DNA of 64,000 nucleotides, taken from positions 24,813,194 through 24,877,193 of the forward strand of contig CM077149.1 of assembly GCA_039583875.1 (NCBI GenBank), in the 5' to 3' direction. Source of the DNA: Platanthera guangdongensis (Eukaryota > Streptophyta > Magnoliopsida > Asparagales > Orchidaceae). The notes under the pieces are model-generated. The model was not told the origin of the DNA. It did no database searches and saw only the letters and a list, made by a program, of their open reading frames with translations. The number at the start of each line of letters is the position of its first letter. Position 1 is the stretch's first letter. A program made the position numbers and the translations under genes. Below, in pieces: positions 10,413 to 20,961 of this stretch.

Positions 10413-13400
10413 TCATTCCTCATAGTTGAGCATCCCCAATTCAGTTTTGAAGAGACTGAACTTGGCCTCGTCTAAGGGCTTTGTGAATATATCTGCAATC
10501 TGCTTGTCCGTGGGGACATAACAGAGAGAGATGTCCTTGTTCTCCACGTGCTCCTGAATGAAGTGGTAGCGCACTTCAATATGCTTCGTTCTGCTGTGCG
10601 ATACCAGATTGTTGGCAATTGCAATTGCACTGGAGGAGTCGCAGTACATTGGTACTTCCTTGAACTGAAGGTCGTAGTCGGCTAACTGGTTTCTGATCCA
10701 TAGGAGTTGTGCGCAACAGCTGCCTGCCGAGATGTACTCAGACTCTGATGTGGAGGTAGCTACACAATTCTGCTTCTTGCTGTTCCATGAGATAAGCCTT
10801 CTTCCGAGGAATTGACACGTCCCGGAAGTGCTTTTCCTGTCATCCCTACTCCCTACAAAATCAGCATCTGAAAAACCTATTAGCTCGACATCATTGTTTC
10901 TCGGGTACCACAAGCCAAGATTGGGAGTACCTTTAAGGTATCTTAGAATTCGCTTTGCAGCGACATAGTGAGATTCTTTAGTGTTCACCTGATATCTGGC
11001 ACAGACACATGTGGAGAACATGATATCCGGTCTACTGGCAGTAAGGTAGAGCAGGGAGCCAATGATGCTTCTGTATTTGGTTTCATCGAAAGGTTTACCT
11101 TTCTCATCTTTATCCAGAGACATAGTGGATCCCATTGGAGTCCTCATAGAGGTTGCATTCTCCATACCGAATTTCTTGAGGAGTTCATTTGTGAGCTTCG
11201 TCTGAGAGATGAAGATTCCATCCTCAGACTGTTTCACTTGAAGTCCCAAGAAATACTTTAGCTCTCCCATACTGCTCATTTCAAACTTTCCTTGCATAAG
11301 TTTGGAAAACTTTTTGCAAAGATTGTTGTCCGTTGAGCCGAATATTATGTCATCGACATAGATTTGCACCAGTAAAATCTTGCCTTTGACCTCCCTGAGA
11401 AACAATGTCTTATCTATTTTACCTCTAGAGAATTTATTCTCAAGAAGAAAACTAGATAAAGTCTCATACCAAGCTCGTGGAGCTTGTTTTAAACCATATA
11501 AAGATTTATTAAGAAAATATACATGATTGGGATAAGTAGGATTGACAAAACCTGGGGGTTGAGCGACGTATACTTCCTCTTTCAGGTCTCCATTCAAGAA
11601 TGGTGATTTCACATCCATTTGATAGACTGTGAATCCTTTGTGCGAAGCATACGCCAGGAACAATCTGATTGCCTCGAGCCTTGCCACTGGTGCAAAGGTC
11701 TGGTCGAAGTCAATCCCCTCCTCCTGTCTGTAACCTTGAGCCACCAGCCTTGCCTTGTTCTTTATGATGACACCATGTTCATCCAGCTTGTTTCTGAAGA
11801 TCCACTTGGTGCCAATCACATTCTGCTTGTGTGGTCTGGGAACCAGCGTCCAAACGTTACATCGTTCGAATTGATGTAGTTCATCTTGCATGGCCAAAGT
11901 CCATGCCGCATCTTTGTTTGCCTCGTCGAACTTCTTTGGCTCAACCTGTGACAGGAAGCTAAGATGCAAAATCTCGTTAATGGTACCTCTTCGAGTTCTG
12001 ACAACGTCACGAGGATCTCCGATGATCTGATCTCTAGGATGATCCCTCACGTGCCGGAGCTCTAGAAGTCTGGCGTCTGGAGGCTCGACTACTTCTTGGG
12101 CTTCTCCTTCTTCTAGGAGATTTGTTCCATTATGATCTTCAACATTCCCAGTTGACGTTGAGGTGGAAACTTTGACGTACTTAGGAGTTTCATCTTTAGC
12201 GGTCTCATCGAGATCCAGCTGTTCAAGTCGTGCACCTGCATCTTCAAGAATACCACTGGAAGAATTGCTGTTAAGCAAACTTCCTTCATCAAATACAACA
12301 TTAATTGATTCTTCTACCACTAGGGCTTTCTTATTGAAGACCCTATATGCCCGACTGTGGGAACTATAGCCCATGAATATGACTTCGAAGCATTTTTCAC
12401 CAAATTTAGTACGCGGGTACTTCCCATTATTTAGTACATAGCATCTGCAACCAAAGATCCTCAAGTAGGACATGGTTGGTTTCCTGCCTCTCAGTAGCTC
12501 ATAAGGCGTCTTACGATGATGCTTGTTGATCAATGCTCGGTTTTGTACATGACAAGCTGTATTGACCGCCTCTGCCCAGAAGTATTCTGGGAGAGACGCG
12601 TCTTTCAACATTGTCGTGCAGGCTTCAATGAGAGTTCTATTTCTCCTCTCCGCAACTCCATTTTGCTGAGGAGTGCGCGGGGAGGAAAACTCATGAAAGA
12701 TACCTTGTTCTTCACAAAACTCTGTCATAGCACCAGATTCGAATTCTGTTCCATGGTCACTTCTGATTATGACCACTGAGCAGTTAAATTCGTTCTGAAC
12801 CTGCTTGACAAAACTAGTGAAGATGTCAAACGTATCCGACTTTCGTTTCAAGAAGAACACCCATGTAAACCGAGAATGATCATCAACTATCACTAGCGTA
12901 TAGGACTTGCCTCCCAAGCTATGAACTTGCATTGGACCAAACAAGTCCATATGTAGAAGGTAAAGACATCGGGAAGAGTCTTTGTCTGCAATGCTCTTAA
13001 AGGTAGCCCGAGTCTGTTTGCCCATCTGGCATGCAGGACAGGGGCTATCTTTGATGCACTTGATAACGGGAGCATCCCTTACTAAGTTTTTAGAAAACAG
13101 CATACTAATTGTTTTGAAATTAATATGTGCCAATCTCTTGTGCCATTGTTCACAAAGAGATGCACTGCCTGTTGCCACGAGGCATACGGGGGTAGATGAA
13201 TCTAAACTGAGAAAATTTAAGCAGAAGATATTTCTGCTCCTAATGCCTGTTAATACCGTCTCAGAAGAGGCACATGAAATTATCAGACATTTATCCTTGC
13301 AGAACTTAACGTCATAACCTTTGTCACATAACTGACTTACACTGATCAGGTTATGGTATAACCCTTCAACATAAGCCACGTCGGTGACAGAGATTATACC

Positions 13401-13538
13401 GTTGGAAATCATACCGTAACCTTTGGTGACTCCTCGATCTGACCCTCCAAAGATGACTTTGGGTCCATTCTCGACTGGAGTATAATCACGCAGCAGGATT
13501 CTTGTCCCAGTCATGTGCCGGGAGCATCCACTGTCCAA
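10413..13538 (-). CDS. pol: Copia A Pol polyprotein (protease, integrase, RT, RNase H)
   Basis: Single open frame of about 1041 codons, in the +1 frame relative to gag. In order: protease active-site motif [10 protein letters not shown] at the very start; the GAG-pre-integrase zinc region (HKRLAH ... CPACQMGKQ, about residues 130-175); the integrase core with [15 protein letters not shown] and [14 protein letters not shown] with the [14 protein letters not shown] block and catalytic YVDD; and RNase H with [14 protein letters not shown] and [13 protein letters not shown]. The length is right for a copia Pol. The shown start is a TTG inside the protease motif. The codon two positions upstream, where relatives have Trp, is TAG (13542-13544), although upstream of that the frame is open at least to a splice-acceptor-like CAG. 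Pol is therefore complete apart from that stop, which either inactivates it or must be read through. Confidence 0.93.
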   Translation of the reverse strand: MDSGCSRHMTGTRILLRDYTPVENGPKVIFGGSDRGVTKGYGMISNGIISVTDVAYVEGLYHNLISVSQLCDKGYDVKFCKDKCLIISCASSETVLTGIRSRNIFCLNFLSLDSSTPVCLVATGSASLCEQWHKRLAHINFKTISMLFSKNLVRDAPVIKCIKDSPCPACQMGKQTRATFKSIADKDSSRCLYLLHMDLFGPMQVHSLGGKSYTLVIVDDHSRFTWVFFLKRKSDTFDIFTSFVKQVQNEFNCSVVIIRSDHGTEFESGAMTEFCEEQGIFHEFSSPRTPQQNGVAERRNRTLIEACTTMLKDASLPEYFWAEAVNTACHVQNRALINKHHRKTPYELLRGRKPTMSYLRIFGCRCYVLNNGKYPRTKFGEKCFEVIFMGYSSHSRAYRVFNKKALVVEESINVVFDEGSLLNSNSSSGILEDAGARLEQLDLDETAKDETPKYVKVSTSTSTGNVEDHNGTNLLEEGEAQEVVEPPDARLLELRHVRDHPRDQIIGDPRDVVRTRRGTINEILHLSFLSQVEPKKFDEANKDAAWTLAMQDELHQFERCNVWTLVPRPHKQNVIGTKWIFRNKLDEHGVIIKNKARLVAQGYRQEEGIDFDQTFAPVARLEAIRLFLAYASHKGFTVYQMDVKSPFLNGDLKEEVYVAQPPGFVNPTYPNHVYFLNKSLYGLKQAPRAWYETLSSFLLENKFSRGKIDKTLFLREVKGKILLVQIYVDDIIFGSTDNNLCKKFSKLMQGKFEMSSMGELKYFLGLQVKQSEDGIFISQTKLTNELLKKFGMENATSMRTPMGSTMSLDKDEKGKPFDETKYRSIIGSLLYLTASRPDIMFSTCVCARYQVNTKESHYVAAKRILRYLKGTPNLGLWYPRNNDVELIGFSDADFVGSRDDRKSTSGTCQFLGRRLISWNSKKQNCVATSTSESEYISAGSCCAQLLWIRNQLADYDLQFKEVPMYCDSSSAIAIANNLVSHSRTKHIEVRYHFIQEHVENKDISLCYVPTDKQIADIFTKPLDEAKFSLFKTELGMLNYEE

Positions 13539-13541
13539 GTA

Positions 13542-13590
13542 CTAGATTGGCGTTTTGGTGGACTTTGGACATTCCTGCAAAACAAAATTA
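13542..13590 (-). other. gag-pol junction of copia A
   Basis: The gag stop TAA is at 13588-13590. A pyrimidine-rich TTTTGTTTTGCAG ends at 13575, followed by the pol frame and the TAG at 13542-13544. Pol is in the +1 frame. Expression must involve frameshifting, splicing or reinitiation; the sequence does not settle which. Confidence 0.55.
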
Positions 13591-15879
13591 ATTTCCCTTA
13601 GGAACCCAAAGGAACTTGGGTCCTAGATTCTTGGTTAGTATACTCCCCCTCGGTTGGTTAACCCTACGAGTGGTCGGCCTCGCATTGCTAACATAGGGAG
13701 TCTCGTCATACCTCGGATTAAACCAGCAATCCACGGCAAAGTGACCGACTTTGCCACAACACCAACAGTCAAATCTGTTGTACCTCTTCCTAGACTCCTG
13801 CTTTACCCTGGGAACGGTGGGTACAGCCGGGGCTTTGGATCTGGAGGTGGAGGCCTCATAGTGATTGCAGTCACATGACTTCTTCACCTTCTGTTCGTTC
13901 AGTATAACAGGCTTGGCTCTTGGTGCCTGCTTTCCATTATGGCCGCTAGAGAATTGACCATAATTTCCCATGTGGATTTCCTCATAAGGTGCCTTGAAGG
14001 CACTCTCACCGAATTGGCGGGGAAAAGTCCAACCATCATATCGGCTCTTTGGCTTTGCAACCGAGGGCCGGAAATGATGACCAAAGGTTGATTCAAAGTC
14101 ATGTTGGTTGCAAGGAAAGCTAGGCTTTCTGAACGCAATAGGACTGAGCGGAGCCTTTCCCTTTTCAGCAGCAGAGGCCTTCTTGGCAGCCTTATTCTTC
14201 CTCTGGTTCCTGTTTCTCCTGGATGAGGAACCAGATACCCCTACATGCCCCAAGCCAGTTCCTTTGGCCTGAGCAGAGAGGGTATCAACTACTGGAAGAA
14301 CTGTTTTTGGCATAGAGAAGCTCTTTACGATCTTCCTTTCTGCCGCAAGTTGTTCTTCCAACTTGTCGACTTCCTCCTGCTTAAGATCAAGGAGCTTAAG
14401 AGATTCTGAATGCTTCGAAGTCAGGTCAAGGTGCTCCTGTCGGAGAGAAATCAAACTGGCGATCTCTTCCCTTAGGGAGACACTCTCACCCTTAAGGAAT
14501 TTCACTTCCTTTTTCTCAGCCTTCAATCTCTTATGGCACTCCTCGAAAGTGTTGAGCAGAAGCTCATACTTCTCGAGGAGCTCCGCTTCACGGGCCGAAA
14601 GGCTATCCTCAGGGTCATCATCCTGAGACTCAGGATCAGATTCAGAGTCGGAGAGAGGGGTGTGAGCTTTTACCTTCCCAGTAAATGGGGGGCATTCTCC
14701 TTCTGAGTCGGAGCGACCCACCCGCCCGAAGTAGGCTTCCTCATCATCACTGGAGTCTGAGGAATCAGACTCACTCAGTGTCTTTGGCCTTTTGGCGATG
14801 TAGATCCGCTCTTTCTTCTTGTCTCTAGAGGATTTGTGCTCCTCTCCTTTCCCTTTTTCTCTCTTGCCTTGGTAGCAGTCGGCCATGACGTGTCCTGGCT
14901 TATTGCATCCAAAACAAATAATGTCAGAGGAGCGATGTTTGTTCGGTTTAGAAGCATACATGTCAGAAGAATAATTTTTCTTCTGATGCCTGGAGGAGGA
15001 GCCGTCTTTCTTTCTTTGATTCCTCATCTTGAGGAACTTCTTGAATTCTCGGGTTATGAGGGAGAAATCCTCCTCGGATAGCTCTGAGCTGGAGGAGCAT
15101 GGCTCGGAGTCCTCCTCCTCATTCTTTTTCCTGGCACGGTATGAAACCGCACCCTTGCCTTTTCTGGAGTGAATGGCTTTTAGAGCCACAGTCTTTTCTT
15201 TGGCTGCAGCCTTCTCTGCTTCTTCTTCTGCTTTCCTGGTGTTCAATTGAAGCTCATAGGACATCAGCTTCCCAAACAGAATTTGCGGGTCTATTTCAGC
15301 TAGTCTGCCAAACTCTCGGATGGCGCAGATCTTTGTGTCCCATTCCTTAGTAAGGGACCTAAGGAATTTATCATTAAGTTCACCATCAGTGAACACTCTT
15401 CCATATCCTTTGAGGGCATTGACAATCTTGAGGAAGTTCTCGAAGGTGACTCCGATCTCTTCTTTAGGCACTTGTCTGAAGGCCTCATATTTCTGGTTCA
15501 GAAGGGATCTCCGATCATCCCTCACTTCATCAGTGCCCTCCATTAGGATAATCAGGCAGTGCCAGATCTCCTTTGCTGTCCTGCAATTGCAGAAGTTCTG
15601 CATCATTGAGTCATCGACCGCGCTGACCAGAATGTTCTGCGCCTTCTTGTCAAGTCCCACCAGCACCATCTCGTCCTTGTCCATTTCAGAAATTTTCTTT
15701 GACACTTTCTTGGTAGGATCTATGGTGGAGACCTTAGTAGGGACATAAGGTCCCTCCTCCACGATCATGAAGAGTCGAGGATCAACTGCTTCCATGTAGA
15801 ACCTGATCCTTTCCTTCCAGATAGGAAAGTTGAGCCTGGTGCACACTGGGTTCTTGCCTGTGAACTTGAGCCCGTCCAT
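13588..15879 (-). CDS. gag: Copia A Gag polyprotein, intact
   Basis: About 763 residues from the ATG at 15877-15879. The longer frame up to 15990 runs back through the primer site into the LTR, so that start is rejected. The N-terminal 250 residues carry the copia gag domain (NFPIWKERIRFYM, later LMSYELQL). A CCHC knuckle CFGCNKPGHVMADC lies in the middle, flanked by basic and Ser/Glu-rich stretches. A leucine-rich coiled-coil follows (EKYELLLNTFEECHK to about AAERKIV). A second, CWCC-type knuckle (CWCCGKVGHFAVDC) lies near the C-terminus, which ends LWVPKGN. Two widely spaced knuckles and this length fit Sirevirus Gag. It forms the virus-like particle and binds genomic RNA. It ends 10-50 bases before pol in a different frame. 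Confidence 0.93.
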   Translation of the reverse strand: MDGLKFTGKNPVCTRLNFPIWKERIRFYMEAVDPRLFMIVEEGPYVPTKVSTIDPTKKVSKKISEMDKDEMVLVGLDKKAQNILVSAVDDSMMQNFCNCRTAKEIWHCLIILMEGTDEVRDDRRSLLNQKYEAFRQVPKEEIGVTFENFLKIVNALKGYGRVFTDGELNDKFLRSLTKEWDTKICAIREFGRLAEIDPQILFGKLMSYELQLNTRKAEEEAEKAAAKEKTVALKAIHSRKGKGAVSYRARKKNEEEDSEPCSSSSELSEEDFSLITREFKKFLKMRNQRKKDGSSSRHQKKNYSSDMYASKPNKHRSSDIICFGCNKPGHVMADCYQGKREKGKGEEHKSSRDKKKERIYIAKRPKTLSESDSSDSSDDEEAYFGRVGRSDSEGECPPFTGKVKAHTPLSDSESDPESQDDDPEDSLSAREAELLEKYELLLNTFEECHKRLKAEKKEVKFLKGESVSLREEIASLISLRQEHLDLTSKHSESLKLLDLKQEEVDKLEEQLAAERKIVKSFSMPKTVLPVVDTLSAQAKGTGLGHVGVSGSSSRRNRNQRKNKAAKKASAAEKGKAPLSPIAFRKPSFPCNQHDFESTFGHHFRPSVAKPKSRYDGWTFPRQFGESAFKAPYEEIHMGNYGQFSSGHNGKQAPRAKPVILNEQKVKKSCDCNHYEASTSRSKAPAVPTVPRVKQESRKRYNRFDCWCCGKVGHFAVDCWFNPRYDETPYVSNARPTTRRVNQPRGSILTKNLGPKFLWVPKGN

Positions 15880-15955
15880 AGTAGATGTTTGCCTTCTTCT
15901 TGACACTAGCGGCAGGATTCTACTCAAGGTGTTAACCTTTTTGATGAGGAACCTC

Positions 15956-15967
15956 CCTCTGATAACA
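15956..15967 (-). other. Primer binding site of copia A
   Basis: On the minus strand TGTTATCAGAGG lies just inside the 5' LTR. It differs at one internal base (T for G) and at the last base from the canonical TGGTATCAGAGC tRNA-Met site. Confidence 0.75.
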
Positions 15968-15969
15968 CT

Positions 15970-17541
15970 TGAAAGTCCACCTAGTGTCAACTACCTTCAC
16001 CTATGGGGGGGGGGGGGAATAGGTGACGTGCAGCATTTTTGCGGAATTAAAATTGTACCTGCACACGAAAATAAAACGGCACAGCAAACAGAGTACACAA
16101 GCTATTTATAGTGGTTCCCCGATTTGGGTACATCCACTTTCCCCCTTCGACCTATCTCCCAACAAGGGACGACTCGGTCTCTTCACCAACAGGATTGAAA
16201 TCCAATCCTTGCACTATCAGAAGGAACCCTTCCACACGTAGGAGTCAACACTCCCACAACACGGGTTGCACCCAACCCTTACAACTAGGAACCAACGTTC
16301 CTTTACAACAAAAATAAACTAGAATGTACAAGAAATACAAACTACTTTTGGAGGCTAAGGTGTCCCTCTTCGTTCGATGAAAGTCACGAAGAGTCCACAA
16401 CCCTAGATCTCACTTGGAGAGAATCTCCCCGAAACCGGCGGCGGCAAGAAGGGCGACGGCTTGGTTCTCGGGATCGGCGGCGACAACGGAGTGCGGCTGC
16501 TGTACTTTGGAGATTCAAACTTCGTAGCGAAGCTAGCTAGGTCTTCCAACGGTCACACTAGGATCGATCGTCTCGATCGATTCAGATGGGAAAAGTTTTC
16601 CCGATCAACAAATCAAGAGACAAGGGATCTCTGGTTAGACGCGTGAGACGCTATGCTTGGCTAGGCTTCTGTCGCCGGGAGATCTGGAAGAATCTCGATC
16701 AAAGGCGGAGACCAACTAGCACGAGCGGCGACGGCGGAGCAGTTTCGTGATTTAGGTCAAGGTCGGCTGCTCGGCTTCGTCTTTTTCTGTGTCTATCTAC
16801 TGTTCAAAATACGCGAGTATTTATACAGTAGTATACCTTTTTATGACCGTTGTGGGTCCCACCAGAAGAAACCCTAATATTGGTTCAAAATCAGCGCCTC
16901 AACATTTGATCCGGTCCAGCGGGATCCAAAGAATCGTCTAAGGCAAAATCGGCGAGAATCGAAGGTGATTCTCGTCGAATCGGCGAGAATCGAAGGTGAT
17001 TCTCGTCGATTCGGCGAGAATCAACGGTGATTCTCGTTGATTCGGCGGGAATCAACGGTGATTCTCGTCGATTTTGACTTGATGGCATACTCCGATAAAG
17101 TCGAAAGGAGACGTCGAGAATCAGCCAGTGATTCTCGACGATTCGGCGAGAATCACTAGTGATTCTCGCCGAATCGGAGAGAATCACTTGGTGATTCTCG
17201 TCGATTCATACTTAGACGATTTTTCGTCTTTCCACCCATGAGCTGCTCTTTGACCCATCCTTGCTCCTTGTCTGCTCTTGCATGATCACGGCCCTGTACT
17301 TGAAAATAAGGAAACTCCAATAGAGAGAGTACACGTAGGCCAACACACTGATCTGCTGAACGAGGGATTACGTCGTGCAGACCCGTGTATATTGACCTAC
17401 TGCACCCTGACATTGGTGTGCACTTAGCGTGGAAAAACTGCAAGCACAACTTGAAATAGTTTGTCAAATACATTGTCTATTTACCTTAGCTTGTTCAGGG
17501 GCTTCTTCAAATCAGGTACGTTGTGGATACAATACCCAACA
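15970..17541 (-). repeat. 5' LTR of copia A
   Basis: On the minus strand it begins TGTTGGGTATTG at 17541 and ends GTGGACTTTCA at 15970. It is nearly identical to 8504-10110. Internal features are the hairpin at 15997-16026, TATAAATA at 16818-16825 and the palindrome array at 16949-17214. Confidence 0.93.
16949..17214. repeat. GAGAATC / GATTCTC palindrome array (5' LTR of A)
   Basis: This is the same unit as at 9488-9773 but with four units in the first cluster and three in the second. The copy number differs from the partner LTR although the unique flanks are nearly identical. Confidence 0.9.
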
Positions 17542-18020
17542 AAGATGACCTTCCCAAATCACATCAGAAATTCCTCCTCCCTAATTCACCCTCACAAGGC
17601 CACTTCTCTTCACGAAACCATCCTCCATCACCACATAGAAGAAAGGTGTGGTTGAAGACATCTAAAACCTAGGACACAAGTCCTAGCATGGCCATTCCTA
17701 GAAAACTTCTTCTCTCCATCAAGACTCTCTTGAGCTGATAACTCTCATAAGAAAATAACTAGAGATCGAGCTCCAAGGGAGAGGCGAGGAAGCTCACCTC
17801 GTTTCCGGCGATTCCACCATTTCCGGCCAAGGATCTTGTGATACTTCTCGGTGGCATCTTCTTCTCCTCAACGGCGGCGGTTCTTCTCCTCCAGGACTTG
17901 CACCAGCACCGTCTGCCTCTCTACAGCAGTTCTTCTAGGAAAAAGGGCTTGGCATGGGAGTGAAAAATGGCTAGGGTTTCACTTCCCCTTATATGTGAAA
18001 AATTTACACTGGTAGGGACA
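17542..18020 (-). repeat. Gypsy LTR H' continued after copia A
   Basis: It resumes the match to gypsy LTR H exactly where 8503 left off (AAGATGACCTTCCC against H near 47040-47060) and runs back to the equivalent of about 46600, including the AAACCCTAGCC leader. It stops at 18020, at the edge of the H palindrome array, where unit G2 begins. Confidence 0.75.
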
Positions 18021-18336
18021 TGATGAGTCCAAATATTACACTGATTTTTGGACTCATCTGGGCCAGTTTTATCGTCTTAACACTGCACTTGAGACCTATA
18101 ACTTCTTATATTTGCTTATTTTCCTATTTCATGATTAAGTGCACTTTAGGCCTGTTTTTGTGTGCTTTAGATGTTTCTGTATTTTCGTTTGTTTTACTTG
18201 TTCTCTCGCCATGTCTTTAGAATGTGGTGTGCACTTTTGATTGCCTATCTGCCTCTTTTGCTGGTGCATGGGTCGTGTGTGTGCTCCGGAACAGCTTGGG
18301 AGACCCCGACGATACAGGAACACTACACACGATCAC

Positions 18337-18764
18337 TGGACTGACTGCACGCGACCACTGGTTGTGCGCCACTAATCGTGCACATTACATTCTCCTTTTC
18401 CCTAGTTCTGTCTTGACGATCACACGATCAATGGACCTATTGCGCACGACCATTGGTCATGCGCTGGTGATCGTGCGCTCTGTCCTCTTCTTATTCTTAG
18501 TTCTGTCTGGGTAATCGCACGAGCACTGGCCATTGTGCGCACGACCACTGCTCGTGCGCTTTTACCTCTTGCTTTCTGCAGTTCTGTCTTAGCCAATCAC
18601 ACGATCAGTGGATTCAGTGCGCACGACCACCGGTCATGCACCATAGATCGTGCGCATATCTGCTGATGTTTCTATAAAAGTTGCAAGTTTAATTGGAAAT
18701 TGCGCACGATCATCGACCGACAGTGCGCACGACCACTGGTCGTGCGCCACTGATCGTGCGCTCT
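18337..18764. repeat. GCGCACGAC / GTCGTGCGC palindrome array with ~90-base period
   Basis: Four to five higher-order units each open with TTCTGTCT and carry one or two palindromes. The best is 18725-18747, where 11-base arms GCGCACGACCA and TGGTCGTGCGC flank a single C. The other units are imperfect versions. Confidence 0.85.
18673..18680 (+). promoter_or_regulatory. TATA box candidate of unit G2
   Basis: TATAAAAG lies inside the last repeat unit of the array. There is only sequence support. Confidence 0.4.
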
Positions 18765-19454
18765 GCTTATTCTGCCTCCGTAATTAAGGGTCTGCTCCGC
18801 GATTTAGGGCAACGCTGGTCATTTCTGCGATCGGAGAGTGCACGGGAAGTGCCGTTCTACTTCTCCAGCTGCTCCATCCACCTCCACCTTCATCGGGAGT
18901 CCGTAGCCGGTGATTCCGAAGCTTTCCAAACCATCCGGCGAAGCTCCCGGCCAATGATGACCTCAACTCCAAGCTTTCCACCGGAGTTGGAGAAGAATAG
19001 GACCTAGAGAACAGACTCAAAGGCCTTCGACGTGACAGCTCGTTGGTACCGGAAGCCTCCTCGGACTGAGCCCGGAAGCGGATTGACAACTCGCTATTCC
19101 GGCCACGACCTGCGGTGGACCTTCACCCTCTAGTGGTTTAATCCTCTTCCCCTTCCTCCGTTGTATGAAGTGATTTTATATTGTAATGAACTACATTTAC
19201 TACTCTATATCTAAGTGGATGTTTGTAGTTTTCATTTGATTTTGAGTTGTGTGTTGTGAATGTGCCTCGCCCACTCCACATCTGTTGGAACACCCTATTA
19301 CTGATTTGGGAAAGGATCACTATGACTTTTAGGAAATCTGTTTTGACCTTCTTGTATAGATCTAAAGGTCAATTATAATTGAGTCTAAGGGTTAGTATTT
19401 AGGTTTGAAAGCTGCCCTCAAGACCAGATATTTCAGTTCAGGAGACTAAGTCAT

Positions 19455-19745
19455 TTCGTCGAGCTCAGTACGACGAATCGTCGAACTCCATTCGACGATC
19501 GCTGAGCTCACTTCGACGAATCGTCGAACTCCATTCAACGATCTCTGAGCTCAACTTCAACGAGTCGTTGAACTCCATTCGACGACCTTCGAGCTCAAAT
19601 CGATGCTCCTGTGTCCAGTTTGTTTCTCTCTCTCTGAGCTCAGTTCGACGATAGTTGAGCTCAGATTGACGATCTCTGTTTCAGTCTAAGTCCAATCTCT
19701 GAGCGCAATTCAACGATAGTAGAGCTCAGGTCGACGTTTTTCTGG
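19455..19745. repeat. TCGTCGA / TCGACGA palindrome array (LTR of E)
   Basis: Units pair TCGTCGA(A/G)CT with (G/C)A(T/G)TTCGACGA. They are interleaved with CTGAGCTCA palindromes. The array occupies roughly 170-460 bases from the LTR start. Confidence 0.85.
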
Positions 19746-20751
19746 TGAGATCGACGTTTTTCAAGATTCAAATTCAGACAGTTATGGAATTATTCTCAGC
19801 ATTTATGTCAAGGATCTTGTAGCCGTTTTCAATTAATCTGGAGCAAGTTTCAAGGGATTTTCAAAGGAATGTTTTATTGGACTTTCGTCCAGAAGACAAA
19901 ATGCTGTTAATGAAGTCATTTATGACAGGCTAACGGCTATCTTGGATAGAGAAATATTCATTCAGCTCAAGGAATAAAAGATGAGTTTTTTTTATCATCC
20001 CTGCATAACACAGAACATCATCAACAAGTGAATAACAACAAGAAAAAGAGTTGCAGATATTCACAGTCTTAGAATCCTTACAAGAACACACATCACAAAA
20101 GGAAATCAACATACTGAAACTTTCAGATCCCTCTTGATTCCAGTGTTCAAAGGCCATCTTCATTCAAGACTCCAGATACCACACATTTCAGTTGTTGCTG
20201 AAATCATCTTTTGATGGAGATCAAATTTTCTGAAGACCTATCACCCTACTGCAAAGCTTCACTTCTTGAACAACTCAAGATCTCAGGAGGATCTTTGACA
20301 ACATCCACTATCTTCTCTCTGATTGTTGACAGAGAAGATCATCTCATCCCTCTCTCTCTCTCTCTGCTGTAACGGGTTTATCAAACTCCCTTCAAAAGTT
20401 TGTGCTAGTTTCTGAGACCTTGTCAAAACTCAGTGGTGGAAAGACACCTGATCAAAAAATCTGGTTTGGTTTTTGAGCACCTTATCAAAAGCTCATTGGT
20501 GCCCAGGACACCTGATCAACTCATCCTGTAGTGGATTCCTACCTAGGGTGGTAGAAGAGTGGATATACCCAGATTGATTAGGGAACCACTATAGCTCCTT
20601 GTGTCATCTGGTTGCTTACTTTCTTTTGTTTTCTGGCTGTGGTTTGTGATTGCTCTGTGTTTAGTTAGTTGCTGTGTTTGCTTTATTTCATTTGCTTCCC
20701 TGTTCACTTAGGAATACAACAAGAGTTGTAAAAAGTTTTTCAGCAAGCACC

Positions 20752-20779
20752 ATACTCTATTCACCCCCCTCTAGAGTAT
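20752..20779 (+). promoter_or_regulatory. C-run hairpin near the 3' end of LTR E
   Basis: Arms ATACTCTA and TAGAGTAT enclose TTCACCCCCCTC. The position is equivalent to 56182-56218 in F. Confidence 0.55.
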
Positions 20780-20804
20780 ATTAGATCTAACCTGCACTTT
20801 AATT

Positions 20805-20816
20805 TGGTATCAGAGG
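20805..20816 (+). other. Primer binding site of copia E
   Basis: TGGTATCAGAGG, with eleven matches to the tRNA-Met-type site. Confidence 0.85.
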
Positions 20817-20961
20817 GAGGTTGGTTAAAAATACCACATCTTCCAGGTTGGTTAAAATACCACACCTTAGTGGTTGCACAGGCTAACACCTGAACCCAAA
20901 GATCCCTCTAGTTAGATCTGCTTGTTTTGATTTTGTTATTAGAATTATTTCTTCACAAAAC

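Larger units (their letters stand above)
8504..17541 (-). mobile_element. Ty1/copia Sirevirus-type element A, nearly complete
   Basis: Two LTRs (8504-10110 and 15970-17541) begin TG and end CA on the minus strand. They enclose a primer site, long gag and pol frames, and a purine tract. The flanks are AAGCC (8499-8503) and AAGAT (17542-17546). Alignment of the surrounding gypsy LTR with its relative at 47 kb shows that these are the two copies of a 5-base target duplication, now differing at two bases. The only obvious coding defect is a TAG at 13542-13544 at the protease motif. There is no third ORF; pol is followed by about 300 bases of 3' noncoding sequence with several purine tracts. The LTRs are very similar apart from array copy number, so the insertion is fairly recent. 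Confidence 0.93.
18021..19282 (+). repeat. LTR-like unit G2 inserted in H'
   Basis: It starts TGATGAGTCC with the inverted copy GGACTCATCTGGG about 30 bases later, as in G1. It holds a tandem palindrome array (18337-18764), a TATAAAAG box (18673) and a leader with no long frame. It is cut at 19282 by copia E, so its right end is unknown. The TSD candidate on the left is GGACA (18016-18020). No coding sequence is seen. Confidence 0.5.
19283..20802 (+). repeat. 5' LTR of copia E
   Basis: It begins TGTTGGAACACC and ends near CACTTTA just before the primer site; the final CA is eroded. A palindrome array sits at 19455-19745, a TATA-like AATAAAAGAT near 19974 and a C-run hairpin at 20752-20779. 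The preceding five bases are ACATC, and the other copy of the duplication is not in the window. Confidence 0.85.

Noticed and set aside
10968..13317. Plus-strand open frames opposite copia A pol (10968-11261, 11619-11879, 12516-12779, 12982-13317)
   Set aside because: They are antisense shadows of a conserved pol frame with no recognisable domains.
15880..15990. Longer gag start of copia A at 15990
   Set aside because: It would begin inside the 5' LTR and translate through the primer binding site. The ATG at 15879 matches the gag domain start.
20343..20369. CT microsatellite in the E LTR
   Set aside because: Simple slippage; no conserved role is seen in F, where it is shorter.
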